NCBI GenBank assembly: GCA_003511885.1
Contig: DOIX01000162.1
Coordinates: 1-26,342 of the forward strand
Direction of reading: 5' to 3'
Source: Cyanobacteria bacterium UBA11153
GTDB lineage: Bacteria; Cyanobacteriota; Cyanobacteriia; Cyanobacteriales; Coleofasciculaceae
DNA length: 26,342 nt
In this document: piece after piece, positions 7,579-17,999 of the stretch
Numbering within the stretch: position 1 is the first letter of the stretch
Layout: every line of letters begins with the position of its first letter
Translations under genes and position numbers: made by a program
Notes under the pieces: generated by a model
What the model was told of the DNA's origin: nothing
Database searches by the model: none
Seen by the model: the letters and a program-made list of their open reading frames with translations, nothing else

Positions 7579-8368
7579 TAGAAAATACGGAATCTGAACC
7601 CACATTCTTTTCCAATATCTCTCGATATTTATCGCCACAAACTGGACAATTAGGATCGTGGTAAGGGCGACGTTTCGCAAAATCAAAAGTGGCTAAATCC
7701 ATGGTTAGCAATTGAGATAATAGCGGTTTGCCAATACCAGTTATTAACTTAATTGCCTCTAAAGCTGTCAAACAAGCAAGAGTTCCCGACACTGCGCCTA
7801 AAACCCCAAAGCCGCGCTTATCCCAATCTGGTTTTTCCGGGAAAATACAGGATAAACAAGGCGTTTGTCCCGGAACAATTGTGGTTAAATATGCCTCCAT
7901 ATCGTTCATCGCTGCTTCCACCATTGGTTTATTCCAGCGGACACAAGCCACATTTAACAAATCCCGTTCAATGAAATTATGGGCACAGTCAAGGACTAGA
8001 TCGGCAGATTGTACTAAAGCGTCAACATTTTCAGGAGTTACATATTCACAGATAGCATCAATTTGGACATCTGGATTAATTTCCTCCAGAGTTTCTTTAG
8101 CTTTAAAAACTCTCGGTTTACCCACCCAATCGTCAGTCATTAAAATCTGACGATTCATGTCATCTAGGCGCAATTCACCGCCTCTAACTAGGATTAATCG
8201 CCCCACACCTGCAACAGCTAAATAAAGTGCAGCAGTGCCACCTAAACCACCAACACCTGTCACTAATATAGTGGATGATTTGAGTCGTTTTTGCCCCGCT
8301 TCTCCAAAACCTGATAGCATAATTTGGCGACGGTAGCGTTCTAATTCTTTGGCGGTGAGTTGTAGCAC
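7538..8368 (-). CDS. hesA: HesA, E1-like adenylating enzyme (ThiF/MoeB family)
   Basis: 276 residues. An N-terminal helix RYRRQIMLSGFGEAGQ precedes the nucleotide-binding GVGGLGG (38-44). MNRQIL (71-76) supplies the conserved Arg/Gln. Zinc ligands are C171/C174 (CLSC) and C241/C244 (CPVC). It would adenylate the C-terminus of a small sulfur-carrier protein; the partner in nif clusters is unsettled. The stretch where ThiF and MoeB have their thioester Cys reads WDKRGFGVLGAVSG here, without Cys. The start is GTG at 8368 (AGGAG eight bases upstream), 11 bp after nifW. The last 13 residues are encoded by a palindromic repeat, so the natural C-terminus may have been replaced. Confidence 0.94.
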   Translation of the reverse strand: MLQLTAKELERYRRQIMLSGFGEAGQKRLKSSTILVTGVGGLGGTAALYLAVAGVGRLILVRGGELRLDDMNRQILMTDDWVGKPRVFKAKETLEEINPDVQIDAICEYVTPENVDALVQSADLVLDCAHNFIERDLLNVACVRWNKPMVEAAMNDMEAYLTTIVPGQTPCLSCIFPEKPDWDKRGFGVLGAVSGTLACLTALEAIKLITGIGKPLLSQLLTMDLATFDFAKRRPYHDPNCPVCGDKYREILEKNVGSDSVFSSTKVLTTNFPISL

Positions 8369-8379
8369 CTTATTTCTCC

Positions 8380-8697
8380 TTAATCAGCATTAATTTCTGC
8401 TAGTAAAACCACATTGTTAGGTTTCTGATTAAATACTTTAAACAGTTTTTGATCTAAAGAGGTGGAAGTCAGAAACACTTGGTAAGCTTGTTGCAGTGCA
8501 GCCTTGTACAAGTCGAATTTTTTTTCTCGATCTTCTTCCGTTGAATTAGCATCAATTTCTTGGACAAGTTCAGAAAACTTCTTCAAAATATGGAGGCGAT
8601 TGACATTGACAACTTTGGGATCGTAGCTCAAGTTAAAAAACTTGAAGTAATCCTCGGCATCGGTCAGGTTTCTAAAATCATACCAGGTGGTACTCAT
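8380..8697 (-). CDS. nifW: Nitrogenase-stabilizing/protective protein NifW
   Basis: 105 residues, the usual NifW length. The pattern NLTDAEDYFKFFNLSYDPKV, LHILKKF and the C-terminal DQKLFKVF identifies the family. NifW binds MoFe protein and is thought to help its assembly or protect it from oxygen. Its ATG (8697) overlaps the stop of the preceding DUF683 gene by 4 bp, implying translational coupling; hesA follows after 11 bp. Confidence 0.95.
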   Translation of the reverse strand: MSTTWYDFRNLTDAEDYFKFFNLSYDPKVVNVNRLHILKKFSELVQEIDANSTEEDREKKFDLYKAALQQAYQVFLTSTSLDQKLFKVFNQKPNNVVLLAEINAD

Positions 8698-8927
8698 TGG
8701 TTTTTCTCCTTGATTTTTAGTTGTTGTTTGAGTTCATCTAGTTGACGATATATTTCGTAGGTTTCGGCTGCCATTGCCATTAATTGTTGATAATTTGTTG
8801 GCAAACCTTCCGCTAAATCGTGAAGATCCATTTTTTGTTGTCCGGCTTTGCTATTGAGTCGTTTAATTTGGGCTTTTAACTCCTCAACAGTAAGGTTAAT
8901 TGGGGCTGTTTCCGTTGCTTGAACCAT
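8694..8927 (-). CDS. nif-associated DUF683 (CCE_0567-type) protein
   Basis: 77 residues: a small helical protein with two heptad-rich helices (about 12-30 and 50-77, ending in EIYRQLDELKQQLKIKEKN), suggesting a helical hairpin that dimerises. It matches the DUF683 family found between DUF269 and nifW genes in diazotrophs; function unresolved. I take the ATG at 8927. A TTG at 8930, spaced six bases from the AGGAG, is the alternative and would add one residue. The stop overlaps the nifW start. Confidence 0.88.
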   Translation of the reverse strand: MVQATETAPINLTVEELKAQIKRLNSKAGQQKMDLHDLAEGLPTNYQQLMAMAAETYEIYRQLDELKQQLKIKEKNQ

Positions 8928-8979
8928 CAATCTTGTCTCCTTTATGTAGGGTGCTATGGGCGAGCTAACGCATCATAAA

Positions 8980-9298
8980 TAACCCAAGTTGCTAGTTGTG
9001 AGTTTAGATATTTTTGATCCCCCTAAATCCCCCTTAATAAGGGGGACTTTGAGTCCAGTTACACCCCCTAATAAGCGAGACTTTGAGTCCAGTTACACCC
9101 CCTAATAAGGGGGACTTTGAGTCCAGTTACACCCCTTAATAAGGGGGCTTTTAGTCTATTTCTTACCTTCAAAAAGAGGATTTTGACTTCATTTTGTACC
9201 CTTATTAAGAAGGAGAAAATTGAGTCTAATTCCCCCCTTATTAAGGGGGGCTAGGGGGGATCTAACCGTCAATATTTGTAACTAGTAACTTCCATTAA
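8980..9298. mobile_element. MITE-like palindromic element, expanded copy
   Basis: Bounded by an imperfect inverted repeat AAGTTGCTAGTT (8986-8997) / AACTAGTAACTT (9280-9291), and inside that GATCCCCCTAAATCCCCC and its inverted form. The copy at 25773-25919 shares both ends, including adjoining TAACCC on the left and TTAACTA on the right. No ORF inside and no clear target-site duplication, so it would be non-autonomous. This copy is enlarged by tandem repeats. Confidence 0.75.
9046..9147. repeat. 34-bp tandem repeat, about three units, inside the palindromic element
   Basis: ACTTTGAGTCCAGTTACACC recurs at 9046, 9080 and 9114, each followed by C/T-rich sequence and AATAAG, giving an exact 34-bp period. 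It accounts for most of the size difference from the 25773-25919 copy. Confidence 0.9.
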
Positions 9299-9306
9299 CT
9301 ACTGAA

Positions 9307-9783
9307 TTAAAGTCCGCCAATGTCAGGATAGCGTTTGGCTAAATCAATACCAGATTTAGTTAGCTTTTCCCCTTCAGCAGCTAATTTTTCAAAGGAATCA
9401 AAACCAAACCGTTGTGCATCTCGTAAGGTTCTCGCCACTAGTAAAAGACGACCAGAGAAAACTAACGCCCAACCAAAGCCTTCGTGACTTAAATCAATTA
9501 CTACTTGGGAAAGTAACCCAGTTTCTTTTTCCACTTGTGCGGCAATGGCGCGATAAAATAACTGGATTCTTCCCTTGGTATTCGGTTCCACATCACCATC
9601 AACGGAGATTTTCCGTTTGGCTTCCCGACTAACAATGAATGGTTTTAGGATTAATTCATCTGTCCAATTACGGTAAAAGCCATAGGAATCTTCTGCCCGA
9701 ATTTGGCGAATTACTTCCTGAATAAAAGGATGTTCCAGAATTTCTAGCTTAGTGGGTTCAGCAATAGTTTGAGTGGTAGTCAT
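9307..9783 (-). CDS. NifX-associated nitrogen fixation protein (DUF269)
   Basis: 158 residues. Family features are HPFIQEVIRQIRAEDSYGFYRNWTDE near the N-terminus, KRKISVDGDVEP in the middle, and the C-terminal FGFDSFEKLAAEGEKL...GIDLAKRYPDIGGL. DUF269 genes nearly always follow nifX, and the protein is presumed to help FeMo-co assembly or delivery. I take the ATG at 9783, whose bases overlap the nifX TGA (ATGA junction). A longer reading frame runs 25 codons into nifX, but those codons give no family match and would overlap widely. Confidence 0.94.
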   Translation of the reverse strand: MTTTQTIAEPTKLEILEHPFIQEVIRQIRAEDSYGFYRNWTDELILKPFIVSREAKRKISVDGDVEPNTKGRIQLFYRAIAAQVEKETGLLSQVVIDLSHEGFGWALVFSGRLLLVARTLRDAQRFGFDSFEKLAAEGEKLTKSGIDLAKRYPDIGGL

Positions 9784-10199
9784 ACAGGGGTAGCTTCCTC
9801 TTCTAATCGATCTAAAAATGTGGACTGTTGTTGTTGTTGCAGGACTTTCCTCAACCAAGGAGGAGGATTTCCATTTAAGGTAGCAACTAATTTAGTGAGA
9901 ACATCGGTAATTTCTTGTTCCTCAGATTGTGCCTTAACAGGGGTAATCCGTTTTTTAATTAAACGGGCAGCGGCACTACCTCCAATGGCAGAAACATAAA
10001 CAATGGTGCAGTCGTAGAGGGCTTCAATTTTGGGTAAAAGTTTATCCTCATTACCATCTTCTTTGAGATCTCCATCAAATTTGAGGGTTTTTAAGAATTG
10101 ATAGCCCTCGGTGGAAACTTCATAGACATCTATCTTTTTTGCCCAACCAAAGTGGGCATTGATGTGAACGTTATCGCTAGTAGTGAAGGCAATTCTCAT
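9780..10199 (-). CDS. nifX: NifX, FeMo-co/NifB-co carrier
   Basis: 139 residues of NifX/NafY fold: MRIAFTTSDNVHINAHFGWAKKIDVYEV at the N-terminus carries the HFG segment common to cofactor-binding domains, and IVYVSAIGGSAAARLIKKRITPVK is the second signature. NifX shuttles NifB-co/VK-cluster between NifB and NifEN. The C-terminus has a glutamine run (QQQQQ, residues 120-124) before STFLDRLEEEA. The stop overlaps the DUF269 start by 4 bp. nifN lies 125 bp upstream, so NifX could have its own processing or initiation point. Confidence 0.96.
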   Translation of the reverse strand: MRIAFTTSDNVHINAHFGWAKKIDVYEVSTEGYQFLKTLKFDGDLKEDGNEDKLLPKIEALYDCTIVYVSAIGGSAAARLIKKRITPVKAQSEEQEITDVLTKLVATLNGNPPPWLRKVLQQQQQSTFLDRLEEEATPV

Positions 10200-10324
10200 C
10201 GCTTTCTTTCTCCTGCTGAAATATCAGACAATAACCAAGTTATAGTCAATTAAAAGTCCTCCTATTCACCCGCCCTCCTCCCCCTAATTATTCACTAATC
10301 TAATCATCTCAATGATGTCAGTGG

Positions 10325-11632
10325 TTAAGATTTTGAATGGCTTGATTCTTCTTGTTCTAAAAACAAATTCCCAATCTCAAATAAAAGCTGTGTTGTACCC
10401 CGGTAGCCAACGGTGCAACGTTGACCGTTACCCAAACGATCTACAATGGGGAAACCTTGGCGATAGAGAGGAATATTCAGGCGGCGAGAGATGTCTGCAC
10501 CGTAAGAGTTGGTAATTAATAAATCTGAACCTACTGCAAGTTCCTCAAAATCCGCTAAATCGCCAATTGTTACTGTTTCTACTGGGAGTGTTTCTAGTAA
10601 AGGCGATTTGGTTGTGGTTACTGCGGCTTGTATTTCTGCCCCCATTCCATGTAATAACCAAGCAATTGGAGATAACAAATCTGGTTCCAATGCTAAAGAT
10701 ACTCGTTTGTGTCCAAAATAAAAATGAGTATCTAACATTGCATCCTGTAACTGACGGCGTTGGTGACAATATTTATCTGGTACAGGAATACCGCTGAGAT
10801 CGGAAAGTCCTTGCATAAATTCATCTACAGCGCCCAATCCAGTTAAGTTGCTAAATACTTCATAAGGAATTCCAAAGCGTTTTTCTAGAATTTTGGCACT
10901 TTCGCGCATACTTTCGCCGAGGGCAATTGTATAGACAGAAGTACCAATTTCTCGTAATTCTGCTAAAGTCGTACCTCCCGTCGTTACTGGACTAAAAGAA
11001 TCACTTAAATGCCCATCTAAAGAACCCGATAGATTGGGTACAACAATTGGTACGAGTCCAAAAGCGGTGATAATTTCTTTAATTTCTTGAACATCACCAG
11101 GAGTAAAAGCGGAACTAACTAATAATGTCACTTGATGGTGACGAGTTTCACCTGTTTGTGGTAATTCCCGCATCATACTTTCCACCGCAGCCGCAAAACC
11201 ATCTTGTAATGCACCTCGGAAGTCTGGGGCTGAAACAAATACGATAGGTAAATCGTATAATTCTGGGTGACGCTTGCGAATACTGCGAAGAATTCCCTCC
11301 ATGTCATCGCCTCGCGTTTCTGTTAAGCCTGTGGTACAAAGACCAATTATTTGTGGCTTAGATTTTTCTACTAAAGTTAAAATTGCTTTTTCTACATTAT
11401 CTTCTCCACCTAAAATTGTGGTAACTTCCGTCATTGCTGTGGTGGAAAGAGGGATGGCTTCTCGGAAATGTCGGACTAATGTTACTTTAGCAAAAGCAGT
11501 ACATCCTTGAGAACCATGTAATAAAGGCATCATCCCTTTTAATCCCAAAAATGCCAGGGCAGCGCCCAAAGGTTGACTTTGCTTTAAGGGATTTACCGCG
11601 ACAGATTTTTTTCCGGTTGCGACTGTAGCCAT
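10325..11632 (-). CDS. nifN: FeMo-co biosynthesis protein NifN
   Basis: 435 residues, paralogue of NifK. NPLKQSQPLGAALAFLG, HGSQGCTAF (C44) and IGLCTTGLTETRGDD (C99) are conserved; C44 and C99 correspond to ligands of the NifEN cluster. One P-cluster Cys of NifK is absent (Gln-Ser in KQSQP), as expected for NifN. It forms the NifE2N2 scaffold on which NifB-co is matured with Mo and homocitrate. The ATG is one base beyond the nifE stop, so the two are separate genes translated in tandem, not a fusion. Confidence 0.97.
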   Translation of the reverse strand: MATVATGKKSVAVNPLKQSQPLGAALAFLGLKGMMPLLHGSQGCTAFAKVTLVRHFREAIPLSTTAMTEVTTILGGEDNVEKAILTLVEKSKPQIIGLCTTGLTETRGDDMEGILRSIRKRHPELYDLPIVFVSAPDFRGALQDGFAAAVESMMRELPQTGETRHHQVTLLVSSAFTPGDVQEIKEIITAFGLVPIVVPNLSGSLDGHLSDSFSPVTTGGTTLAELREIGTSVYTIALGESMRESAKILEKRFGIPYEVFSNLTGLGAVDEFMQGLSDLSGIPVPDKYCHQRRQLQDAMLDTHFYFGHKRVSLALEPDLLSPIAWLLHGMGAEIQAAVTTTKSPLLETLPVETVTIGDLADFEELAVGSDLLITNSYGADISRRLNIPLYRQGFPIVDRLGNGQRCTVGYRGTTQLLFEIGNLFLEQEESSHSKS

Positions 11633-11633
11633 T

Positions 11634-13016
11634 TCAGATTACCTCCTCTTTTTCCCAGGGTGCAGGTTGGCGCAGTTGTGCCCAAATGGGGCTATATAAT
11701 GCTTCTTCTAACTCTCTTGCCATGGATACCATTCCTGCATATCCGGTGTATGAGTGGTGGCGTTCTTGATTGATATCAAGAAAAGGAATCTTGGCTTTTA
11801 AAGCTGTGTATTGATTCCGTCCCCCAGCAATTAACATATCTGCTTTAGTTTGGGCAATTACTTTGAGTATTTCCTGAGCATTACCCTTTTCCATCATGAT
11901 GCCATCTGCTCCTAGTAATTCCCGAATTCTGGCTTTATCTTCTTCGGTACTTTTCTTAGTACTAGTGGCAACTACTTCCATCCCTAAATCTTTAGCAGCG
12001 GAGATAACTGACCAACTTTTTACTCCTCCTGTATAGAGTACGACTCGTTTTCCTTTGAGTTTTTCTCGATAGGGGGCTAATTCTCGATCTAGTTTGGTAG
12101 TTTCTTCAGCAATTAGTGCTTCGACTCTTTCTTGTAATTGGGAATCGCCTAATTTGAGGGCAATATTGCGTAAGCAACGGTTGACATCTTCTACACCGTA
12201 GAAAGATTCTTCAATGTAGGGAATGCCGTAGCGTTCCTCCATTTTGCGGGCAATATTAATGAGGGCTTTTGAGCAAATAGTGACGTTTAATTTAGCACGA
12301 TGAGCATAACAAATTTCTCGATATCTGGCATCTCCTGTCATTTTAGAGAGGACGCGAATACCCACTTTTTCAAAGAGTGGCAGTACATCCCACAATTCCC
12401 CAGCGATGTTGTATTCGCCAATCAGGTTGATATCGTAGGGGGTAGTAAATTCTGGTTCGGCAGTACCGATAACGTATTCTAATAGGGATTCTCCGCCGAC
12501 GCGATTACCTAAATTTTTGCTACCAATAAATCCGGGTGAATTAACCGGAATTACAGGAGTTCCTATCTTTTTAGCTGCCGCTTCGCAAACGGCATCTAAG
12601 TCATCTCCGATTAAGGCAGTCACGCAAGTGGCATAAACAAAAACAGCAGCGGGTTGATAGCGTTGTTGGACTTCTAAAATAGCCTTATAGAGTCGTTTTT
12701 CTCCACCAAAAATAACATCATTTTCACTTAAATCTGTCGTAAAACCCATCTTATATAGATGAGAACCAGAGGAAAGACTGCCCCGACTCCCCCAAGAATT
12801 TCCTGCACAGGCGATCGGTCCGTGAACTAGATGTGCTACGTCGGTAATTGGTACTAGAGCAATCATTGCACCATCAAAAGCACATCCACCTTGAGCTGCA
12901 CCAGGTTGGGCTTGTTGTTGGCAAGATTTATTCTTTTTCTCCCCATGTTTGTGATGATTGTGTTCGCAACCTGGCTCACTGAGTAGTTCGTTAATTTTGC
13001 CTTGAGTAATTTTCAT
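11634..13016 (-). CDS. nifE: FeMo-co biosynthesis protein NifE
   Basis: 460 residues, paralogue of NifD. It shows the family [10 protein letters not shown] start, GGCAFDG (C45), HGPIACAG (C70) and [12 protein letters not shown] (C131), plus [11 protein letters not shown] and the cofactor-site Cys in LNVTICSKA. The segment after C17 is His/Lys-rich ([13 protein letters not shown]) with C32, somewhat richer in His than I recall for NifE. With NifN it forms the FeMo-co assembly scaffold. The ATG follows a heptamer array and no obvious Shine-Dalgarno, so initiation may depend on leader context. Confidence 0.97.
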   Translation of the reverse strand: MKITQGKINELLSEPGCEHNHHKHGEKKNKSCQQQAQPGAAQGGCAFDGAMIALVPITDVAHLVHGPIACAGNSWGSRGSLSSGSHLYKMGFTTDLSENDVIFGGEKRLYKAILEVQQRYQPAAVFVYATCVTALIGDDLDAVCEAAAKKIGTPVIPVNSPGFIGSKNLGNRVGGESLLEYVIGTAEPEFTTPYDINLIGEYNIAGELWDVLPLFEKVGIRVLSKMTGDARYREICYAHRAKLNVTICSKALINIARKMEERYGIPYIEESFYGVEDVNRCLRNIALKLGDSQLQERVEALIAEETTKLDRELAPYREKLKGKRVVLYTGGVKSWSVISAAKDLGMEVVATSTKKSTEEDKARIRELLGADGIMMEKGNAQEILKVIAQTKADMLIAGGRNQYTALKAKIPFLDINQERHHSYTGYAGMVSMARELEEALYSPIWAQLRQPAPWEKEEVI

Positions 13017-13025
13017 AGGAGTGAT

Positions 13026-13060
13026 AGGTGACAGTTGACAGGTGACAGTTGACAGGTGAC
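13026..13060. repeat. Heptamer tandem array immediately before nifE
   Basis: Alternating 7-bp units AGGTGAC and AGTTGAC, five in all, starting about 10 bp upstream of the nifE ATG. STRR-type repeat inside the nif operon. In the transcript it lies where a ribosome site would normally be. Confidence 0.88.
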
Positions 13061-13140
13061 AACTGGCAGAAAAACAGTCCTAGAATGACAGTGCTTCAAA
13101 CCAATTCTTCTGGTAAAAGACAACTACTTATTATGGTTAT

Positions 13141-13470
13141 TTAACAGATGTATATTGTGATATCTTCTTGACAAACATCTGCTAAATAATTCAGGGCACG
13201 GAAGCGTAAACCGACAAACTCGTCATAGAGAGGATTTAATTTACACAGAGGCGGAATGTGGTGGGTTTTTCCGAATAAATTGATGTCTCGTTCAAAGGGA
13301 CAACAACAAGGAATAATCTGACAAATGAGATGGGCGAATTTGCGATTACCAACCTGAACTCTATCTACCCATCGACGCAAGGGGAAGAGAAGATCAAAAC
13401 CAGCTTTTTCTCTAGGAATTAGGGAATGGTGATGAGAATTGTGGTGGTGCGTGTGGGTGATGGTAGACAT
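13141..13470 (-). CDS. Mo-dependent nitrogenase C-terminal domain (Mo_nitro_C) protein
   Basis: 109 residues. It begins with a His cluster (THTHHHNSHHH, residues 5-15). The conserved part follows: LLFPLRRWVDRVQV, AHLICQIIPCCCPFERD (C50, C55-C57) and PPLCKLNPLYDEFVGLRFRALNYL (C76). This is the small family seen between nifK and nifE in cyanobacteria and named for similarity to a nitrogenase C-terminal domain. The three consecutive Cys and the His-rich start suggest metal binding, which is inference. No experimental role known to me. Flanked by 166 bp to nifK and 124 bp to nifE. Confidence 0.88.
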   Translation of the reverse strand: MSTITHTHHHNSHHHSLIPREKAGFDLLFPLRRWVDRVQVGNRKFAHLICQIIPCCCPFERDINLFGKTHHIPPLCKLNPLYDEFVGLRFRALNYLADVCQEDITIYIC

Positions 13471-13636
13471 AGGAATCGCGGAGAGGACTAAGGAATAGGA
13501 GGAAAAGATAGTAGATAGTCAAAGGGGAGTGAGAAACTACTATCTGGGAGAGCAACTTGTGAGAAAATCTGCTGGATAGAGAGAAGGGGAAAGAGAAGTT
13601 TGTTGCGATCGCTATTTCTCTTTCCCCAATTCCTAC

Positions 13637-15175
13637 TTACCGAATCAAATCGTAGGAAATATCGGTCTTGGCTGGGATAATGGTATTGCGATCCAGTTCA
13701 TCAAGTAGGGTATTAACAATCCAGTTGAGTAGGTTGATCGCGCCTTGATAGCCGTAGGTAGCGTAGCGGTGCATGTGATGGCGATCGAAAATGGGATAGC
13801 CAATCCGTACTAAGGGAGTTTTGGTATCGCGCCACAGATACTTACCGTAGGAGTTACCGATTAATAAATCTACGGGTTCAGTGAATAATAGCGATCGCAA
13901 ATGCCACAAGTCTTTACCACCCCAAATTGTTGCACCTTTGCCGAAGGGACTAGCATCGAGAATTGCTTGTAATTCTCTTTCAAATGCTTCGTTGCTGTTA
14001 CTTACCAGTATATGGACGGGTTCGGCACCAATTTCGAGCAAGAATTGAGTTAGTCCAATTACTAAATCTGGATCGCCATAGAGAGCAATTCGCTTACCAT
14101 GTAACCAGGCTTGAGAATCTGTCAAAGCATCTACTGCACGTCCTCTTTCATCTTCTAATTCCTGGGGAATTGGTTTACCTGTGAGGGCAGATAATTTCAT
14201 TAAGAATTCATCTGTACCTCGGATACCGACGGGACGAGTAACGTAGGTAGGTTGCTTCCATTCTGTACCGATATACTCGCGAGTTTTGGTAGTTGAATAA
14301 GCTTGGAAAGCAACAGTAGCTTCGGCATTAATTGAATCAGCAGCTTCGGTTAGCGGTGTACCACCAGGATACATTTTGTATTCCCCGGTATTGGGTGAAT
14401 CCAGATATTCAGAATTATCTGCCAGGAGCGTATAGTTTACACCCATTAAAGAGGCAATTCTCTTGACTTCCCGCAGGTTGCCGATGTAGGTTTCAAAGCC
14501 AGGGATAAAGTTAATCTTACCATTAGTTGTTTCCGCTTTCTTACCTGCGGTGAGATTAGATAAGATTCCCTTCATCATATTGTCGTAACCCGTAATATGG
14601 GAACCGACAAAACTGGGAGTATGGGCGTAAGGTACGGGAAATTCTTGAGGGACAGAACCCGCTGTTTTGGCATTATTAATAAATGCCTGCAAGTCATCAC
14701 CAATAACTTCTGCCATACAGGTAGTGCAGACAGCAATCATTTTCGGCTTGTAGAGATTGTAGGATGTCGCCAAGCCATCAATCATATTATTCTGTCCGCC
14801 AAATACTGCGGCATCTTCAGTCATTGAAGAAGACACTGCGGAAAAAGGTTCTTTGAAGTGGCGAGTAAAGTGAGAACGGAAGTAAGCCACACAACCTTGA
14901 GAACCGTGAACAAAGGGTAGAGTAGCTTCAAAACCAACAGCAGCTAAAATTGCGCCTAAAGGTTGACAAGCCTTGGCTGGATTAACGGTTAAAGCCTCGC
15001 GGGAGAAATTCTTTTCCCGATATTCCCAGCTTTTTGTCCATTCCGCAATCCGGGAAATTTCTTCTGGGCTATGTCCACCTTCAAATTCTTTCTTAGTAGC
15101 AAATAGTTGTTGATATTCGTCCTGATGAAATAGTGTAGCGTGGTCTTGAATTTGGTCTATATTGTTCTGAGCCAT
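13637..15175 (-). CDS. nifK: Nitrogenase MoFe protein beta subunit
   Basis: 512 residues. P-cluster ligands C70 ([10 protein letters not shown]), C95 (GSQGCVAYF) and C153 ([12 protein letters not shown]) are all present at the canonical numbers, as is the [14 protein letters not shown] segment lining the P-cluster side. Forms the alpha2beta2 MoFe protein with NifD; the P-cluster at the interface relays electrons from NifH to FeMo-co. GGAG ribosome site upstream. It follows nifD by 158 bp and has no sign of interruption. Confidence 0.99.
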   Translation of the reverse strand: MAQNNIDQIQDHATLFHQDEYQQLFATKKEFEGGHSPEEISRIAEWTKSWEYREKNFSREALTVNPAKACQPLGAILAAVGFEATLPFVHGSQGCVAYFRSHFTRHFKEPFSAVSSSMTEDAAVFGGQNNMIDGLATSYNLYKPKMIAVCTTCMAEVIGDDLQAFINNAKTAGSVPQEFPVPYAHTPSFVGSHITGYDNMMKGILSNLTAGKKAETTNGKINFIPGFETYIGNLREVKRIASLMGVNYTLLADNSEYLDSPNTGEYKMYPGGTPLTEAADSINAEATVAFQAYSTTKTREYIGTEWKQPTYVTRPVGIRGTDEFLMKLSALTGKPIPQELEDERGRAVDALTDSQAWLHGKRIALYGDPDLVIGLTQFLLEIGAEPVHILVSNSNEAFERELQAILDASPFGKGATIWGGKDLWHLRSLLFTEPVDLLIGNSYGKYLWRDTKTPLVRIGYPIFDRHHMHRYATYGYQGAINLLNWIVNTLLDELDRNTIIPAKTDISYDLIR

Positions 15176-15333
15176 GACTCGTTCTCCAATATTTATAGGG
15201 GAGTGTTGTGTAGGGAATTGGAAATAACAAAAAACGGGGATTGAGGAGGGACTAAAGATGAAAGTAAAGAGATAGTCTTGGGAAATTTAAACTTTAAATC
15301 CATCCTTAGTAGTGTTCCCCTACTCTGTGTGGT

Positions 15334-16809
15334 TTACTTCTTCCAAGGAGCGCCAATTAAGTCCCAAGTGGGGCTATTTAAGGCCAAATCCATGTCGCGA
15401 GCAAAGATAGCGAAACCATCGTAACCGTGATAAGGACCGGAGTAATCCCAAGAGTGCATCTGACGGAAGGGAAGTGCCATTTTTTGGAAGACATACTTCT
15501 CTTTAATGCCGGAAGCGATTAAATCTGGTTTCAGTTCCTTGACAAAATGCTCGAACTCATAAGCGGAAACGTCATCGTAGATTAACGTGCCATTTTCGAT
15601 GTAATGAGTCGTCCGTTTGTAGTCATCATTATGACCAAATTCATAACCAGTACCAACCAATTTCATCCCCAAATCGTGGAAGGCGGGAACGACGTGACGG
15701 GGACGCAAGCCACCAACCATTAGGGCAACTGTTTTCCCTTCTAAACGGGGGTAAAATTTATCAAGTACTGCCTTAGTTTGGGCTTCGTACTTAGCAATAA
15801 CTTTTTCCGCGTTGTCTTGAATAGTTTGGTCAAACTTACTGGCAATTTCCCGCAGAGATGCTGCAATTTGAGTTGGACCAAAGAAGTTATATTCTAACCA
15901 GGGAATACCATAAGCTTCTTCCATGTGACGGCTGATATAGTTCATGGAACGATAGCAGTGAACTAAATTTAGCTTCACAGTGGGAGTCATCATCATTTCG
16001 TGAAGCGTGCCATCTCCGGACCATTGAGCTACTACTCGTAAGCCAATTTCTTCGAGGAGAATTCGGCTAGACCAAGCATCACCACCGATGTTGTAATCTC
16101 CAATAATTGCCACATCGTAGGGTGTACCTTCAATGCCTAATTCTTTCTTTTTCTTGTCAGCTTGAGGGAAAACCCAATCCCGTACAGCGTCGTTAGCGAT
16201 GTGGTGTCCGAGAGATTGAGATACACCTCGGAAGCCTTCACAACGTACAGGGACAACGGTTTTACCAATTTCTTTACTGGCTTTTTTGGCAACAGCTTCG
16301 ATGTCATCTCCAATTAAACCAATCGGACATTCGGACTGAATAGAAACACCTCTATTTAGGGGGAATAGTTCTTCTAATTCAGTAATTAGTTTGGCAAGTT
16401 TTTTATCACCACCAAATACGATGTCTCGTTCTTGGAAATCCGAGGTAAATTGCATTGTCCCGAAGGTATCAATCCCTGTGGTGCCAATGTAGTAATTACG
16501 ACGACCTGACCAAGAATAATAACCGCAACCTACAGGACCATGACTAATGTGAATCATGTCTTTAATTGGTCCCCAGACTACACCTTTTGAACCAGCGTAG
16601 GCGCAGCCACGAGTAGTCATGGAACCGGGAACAGATTTGATATTAGACTTAACGCCGCAATCTGATTTGCCTTCTTCAAAAACGTTGAGGTGTTTTTCCC
16701 GTTTTTTCTTCGCTTTGTCAGGATATACTGATAAGGCTTCTTTAATCAGTTCTTTCTTTTCTGCAACTAAGTCTTTAGCTTCAAGAGTAGGGGATTCGAT
16801 GGGACTCAT
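15334..16809 (-). CDS. nifD: Nitrogenase MoFe protein alpha subunit
   Basis: 491 residues. P-cluster ligands are C69 (TTRGCAYAG), C95 ([10 protein letters not shown]) and C161 ([11 protein letters not shown]). FeMo-co is held by C285 ([11 protein letters not shown]) and H452 ([14 protein letters not shown]), and H203 in [10 protein letters not shown] corresponds to the substrate-site His. This is the catalytic subunit reducing N2. The reading frame is continuous, so the 11-kb nifD excision element of heterocystous strains is not present here. GAGAGG lies 9 bases before the ATG. nifH-nifD spacing is 227 bp and contains a hairpin and a heptamer repeat. Confidence 0.99.
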   Translation of the reverse strand: MSPIESPTLEAKDLVAEKKELIKEALSVYPDKAKKKREKHLNVFEEGKSDCGVKSNIKSVPGSMTTRGCAYAGSKGVVWGPIKDMIHISHGPVGCGYYSWSGRRNYYIGTTGIDTFGTMQFTSDFQERDIVFGGDKKLAKLITELEELFPLNRGVSIQSECPIGLIGDDIEAVAKKASKEIGKTVVPVRCEGFRGVSQSLGHHIANDAVRDWVFPQADKKKKELGIEGTPYDVAIIGDYNIGGDAWSSRILLEEIGLRVVAQWSGDGTLHEMMMTPTVKLNLVHCYRSMNYISRHMEEAYGIPWLEYNFFGPTQIAASLREIASKFDQTIQDNAEKVIAKYEAQTKAVLDKFYPRLEGKTVALMVGGLRPRHVVPAFHDLGMKLVGTGYEFGHNDDYKRTTHYIENGTLIYDDVSAYEFEHFVKELKPDLIASGIKEKYVFQKMALPFRQMHSWDYSGPYHGYDGFAIFARDMDLALNSPTWDLIGAPWKK

Positions 16810-16836
16810 AGGTGTGCCTCTCTGAATGGAGTGAGT

Positions 16837-16870
16837 AGGGAACAGGGAATAGGGAATAGAAAATAGGAAC
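16837..16870. repeat. Heptamer repeat in the nifH-nifD spacer
   Basis: Units AGGGAAC, AGGGAAT, AGGGAAT, AGAAAAT, then a partial AGGAAC. Same theme (reverse complement) as the array at 1790-1831. STRR-type repeat lying just ahead of nifD in the transcript. Confidence 0.8.
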
Positions 16871-16948
16871 TTTTGAATTGGGGATTAGAGAATAGTCCTG
16901 ATACCTCTTTTCCTTATCCCCTGACGACTGGGGTTTCAACCTTTTTTG

Positions 16949-17014
16949 AGGATGGGGTATTGCTTGCTGCAATCAGAAAAGCTAACTTTAGTTTTAGCTG
17001 GCAATCCCCACCCT
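16949..17014 (-). promoter_or_regulatory. Stem-loop about 23 nt beyond nifH
   Basis: Arms 16949-16963 (AGGATGGGGTATTGC) and 17001-17014 (GCAATCCCCACCCT) pair with one bulge and one mismatch. A second pair, AGCTAA/TTAGCT (16980-16985 / 16994-16999), can form inside. In the nifH transcript direction no U-run follows, so it is more likely a processing or stabilising hairpin that lets nifH mRNA exceed nifDK than a terminator. Confidence 0.6.
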
Positions 17015-17036
17015 ACCAAACATGAGTATCTAGGGT

Positions 17037-17945
<909 letters not shown>

Positions 17946-17999
17946 TTATCCTTTATCAATGAATAGGTTTGTTGTTTGAGGAGAGGTTGTGATGTGGCA

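Larger units (their letters stand above)
8931..9306. other. 376-bp spacer between DUF269 and DUF683 genes
   Basis: No gene seen. It is almost entirely a palindromic element with an internal 34-bp tandem array (listed separately), plus a GTAGGGTGC...GCTAACGCATCATAA stretch (8946-8978) recalling the repeats at 3260-3499. Gene order across it is still the standard nif order, so it appears to have been inserted into the operon. Confidence 0.7.

Noticed and set aside
9784..9858. 25-codon N-terminal extension of the DUF269 gene
   Set aside because: It would run through nifX in another frame; the ATG at 9783 forms the usual ATGA junction.
15334..16809. A nifD excision element (xisA-type), as in heterocystous strains
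   Set aside because: nifD is continuous and full length, and no recombinase gene occurs in the window.
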